A DNA stretch of 15,138 nt from CBDVAK01 sp965371945 (lineage in GTDB: Bacteria; Pseudomonadota; Gammaproteobacteria; Competibacterales; JAHEDQ01): NCBI GenBank assembly GCA_965371945.1, contig CBDVAK010000054.1:1-15138 (forward strand), written 5' to 3'. Both the position numbers and the translations under genes were made by a program. Shown here one piece after another: positions 15,043 to 15,138 of this stretch. The notes beneath the pieces were generated by a model. It searched no databases. It worked only from the letters and a program-made list of their open reading frames with translations, and had not been told where the DNA came from. The first letter of the stretch is position 1. Every line of letters starts with the position of its first letter.

Positions 15043-15047
15043 AGGAG
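15043..15047 (+). promoter_or_regulatory. Strong ribosome-binding site of pilA
   Basis: AGGAG lies eight bases before the pilin ATG at 15056, a near-ideal Shine-Dalgarno sequence and one of the strongest in the window, in keeping with a highly expressed pilin. It fixes the start codon. Confidence 0.75.
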
Positions 15048-15055
15048 ACTTAGTG

Positions 15056-15138
15056 ATGAACAAGACCCAACAGGGTTTTACCCTTATCGAACTGATGATC
15101 GTGGTGGCCATCATCGGCATCCTGGCCGCGATCGCCAT
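15056..15138 (+). CDS. pilA: Type IV pilin (PilA), N-terminal part only, cut by window end
   Basis: Only 27 full codons are in the window. They show a textbook type IVa prepilin start: a seven-residue basic leader MNKTQQG ending in the Gly at -1, then mature FTLIELMIVVAIIGILAAIA, with Phe at +1 and Glu at +5. The prepilin peptidase PilD would cut after the Gly and N-methylate the Phe. The hydrophobic helix forms the core of the pilus. Being next to pilSR and under a sigma-54 promoter argues for the major pilin over a minor pilin or type II secretion pseudopilin, but the C-terminal domain that would settle this is outside the window. Confidence 0.88.
   Translation, partial: MNKTQQGFTLIELMIVVAIIGILAAIA

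Overview
The window looks like chromosomal core DNA from a gammaproteobacterium. By eye the GC content is fairly high, around 60%. The best evidence is conserved gene order and family identity: rluD-pgeF diverging from bamD, a sucC-sucD-nadE block, and pilS-pilR followed by a sigma-54 promoter and a type IV pilin gene. A Chromatiales-like lineage is plausible, but that is a guess from gene content. I see no tRNA, rRNA, CRISPR array, insertion sequence or integrase.

Layout. (1) 1-795: remains of a nucleoside/nucleotide phosphorylase gene and a PRPP synthetase gene, collapsed by deletions into one open reading frame. (2) 795-4247 (+): a tightly overlapping set of a DUF1614 membrane protein and two different DUF697-type GTPases. 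(3) 4270-6638 (-): rluD, pgeF and a small conserved gene of unknown function, each overlapping the next. (4) 6639-6799: divergent promoter region with two hairpins. (5) 6800-7612 (+): bamD, outer-membrane assembly lipoprotein. (6) 7610-7940: a non-genic strip with a two-copy 28-bp tandem repeat, a long REP-like palindrome and a nitroreductase gene fragment. (7) 7918-11663 (-): sucC, sucD and nadE, probably one operon. (8) 11664-11815: divergent promoter region with a perfect inverted repeat. (9) 11816-14793 (+): pilS and pilR, overlapping. (10) 14794-15055: the pilA control region, with a perfect TGTGA-N6-TCACA palindrome, further nested palindromes and a sigma-54 -24/-12 promoter. (11) 15056-end: the start of a type IV pilin gene, cut by the window edge.

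How the genes work together. PilS and PilR form the two-component system that normally activates pilA from a sigma-54 promoter, and the window holds sensor, regulator, candidate binding region, promoter and target in order. SucCD makes succinyl-CoA synthetase of the TCA cycle, and NadE makes NAD+. RluD modifies 23S rRNA, PgeF acts on nucleosides or prevents cell-wall mis-incorporation, and BamD belongs to the BAM complex. The DUF1614-GTPase-GTPase set has no known function that I can assign.

Most of the window is ordinary housekeeping DNA. The items most worth a second look are the collapsed phosphorylase-PRPP synthetase reading frame, the overlapping DUF1614/twin-GTPase module, the AGGCGATWTCC repeat family on both sides of bamD, and the dense palindromes upstream of pilA.
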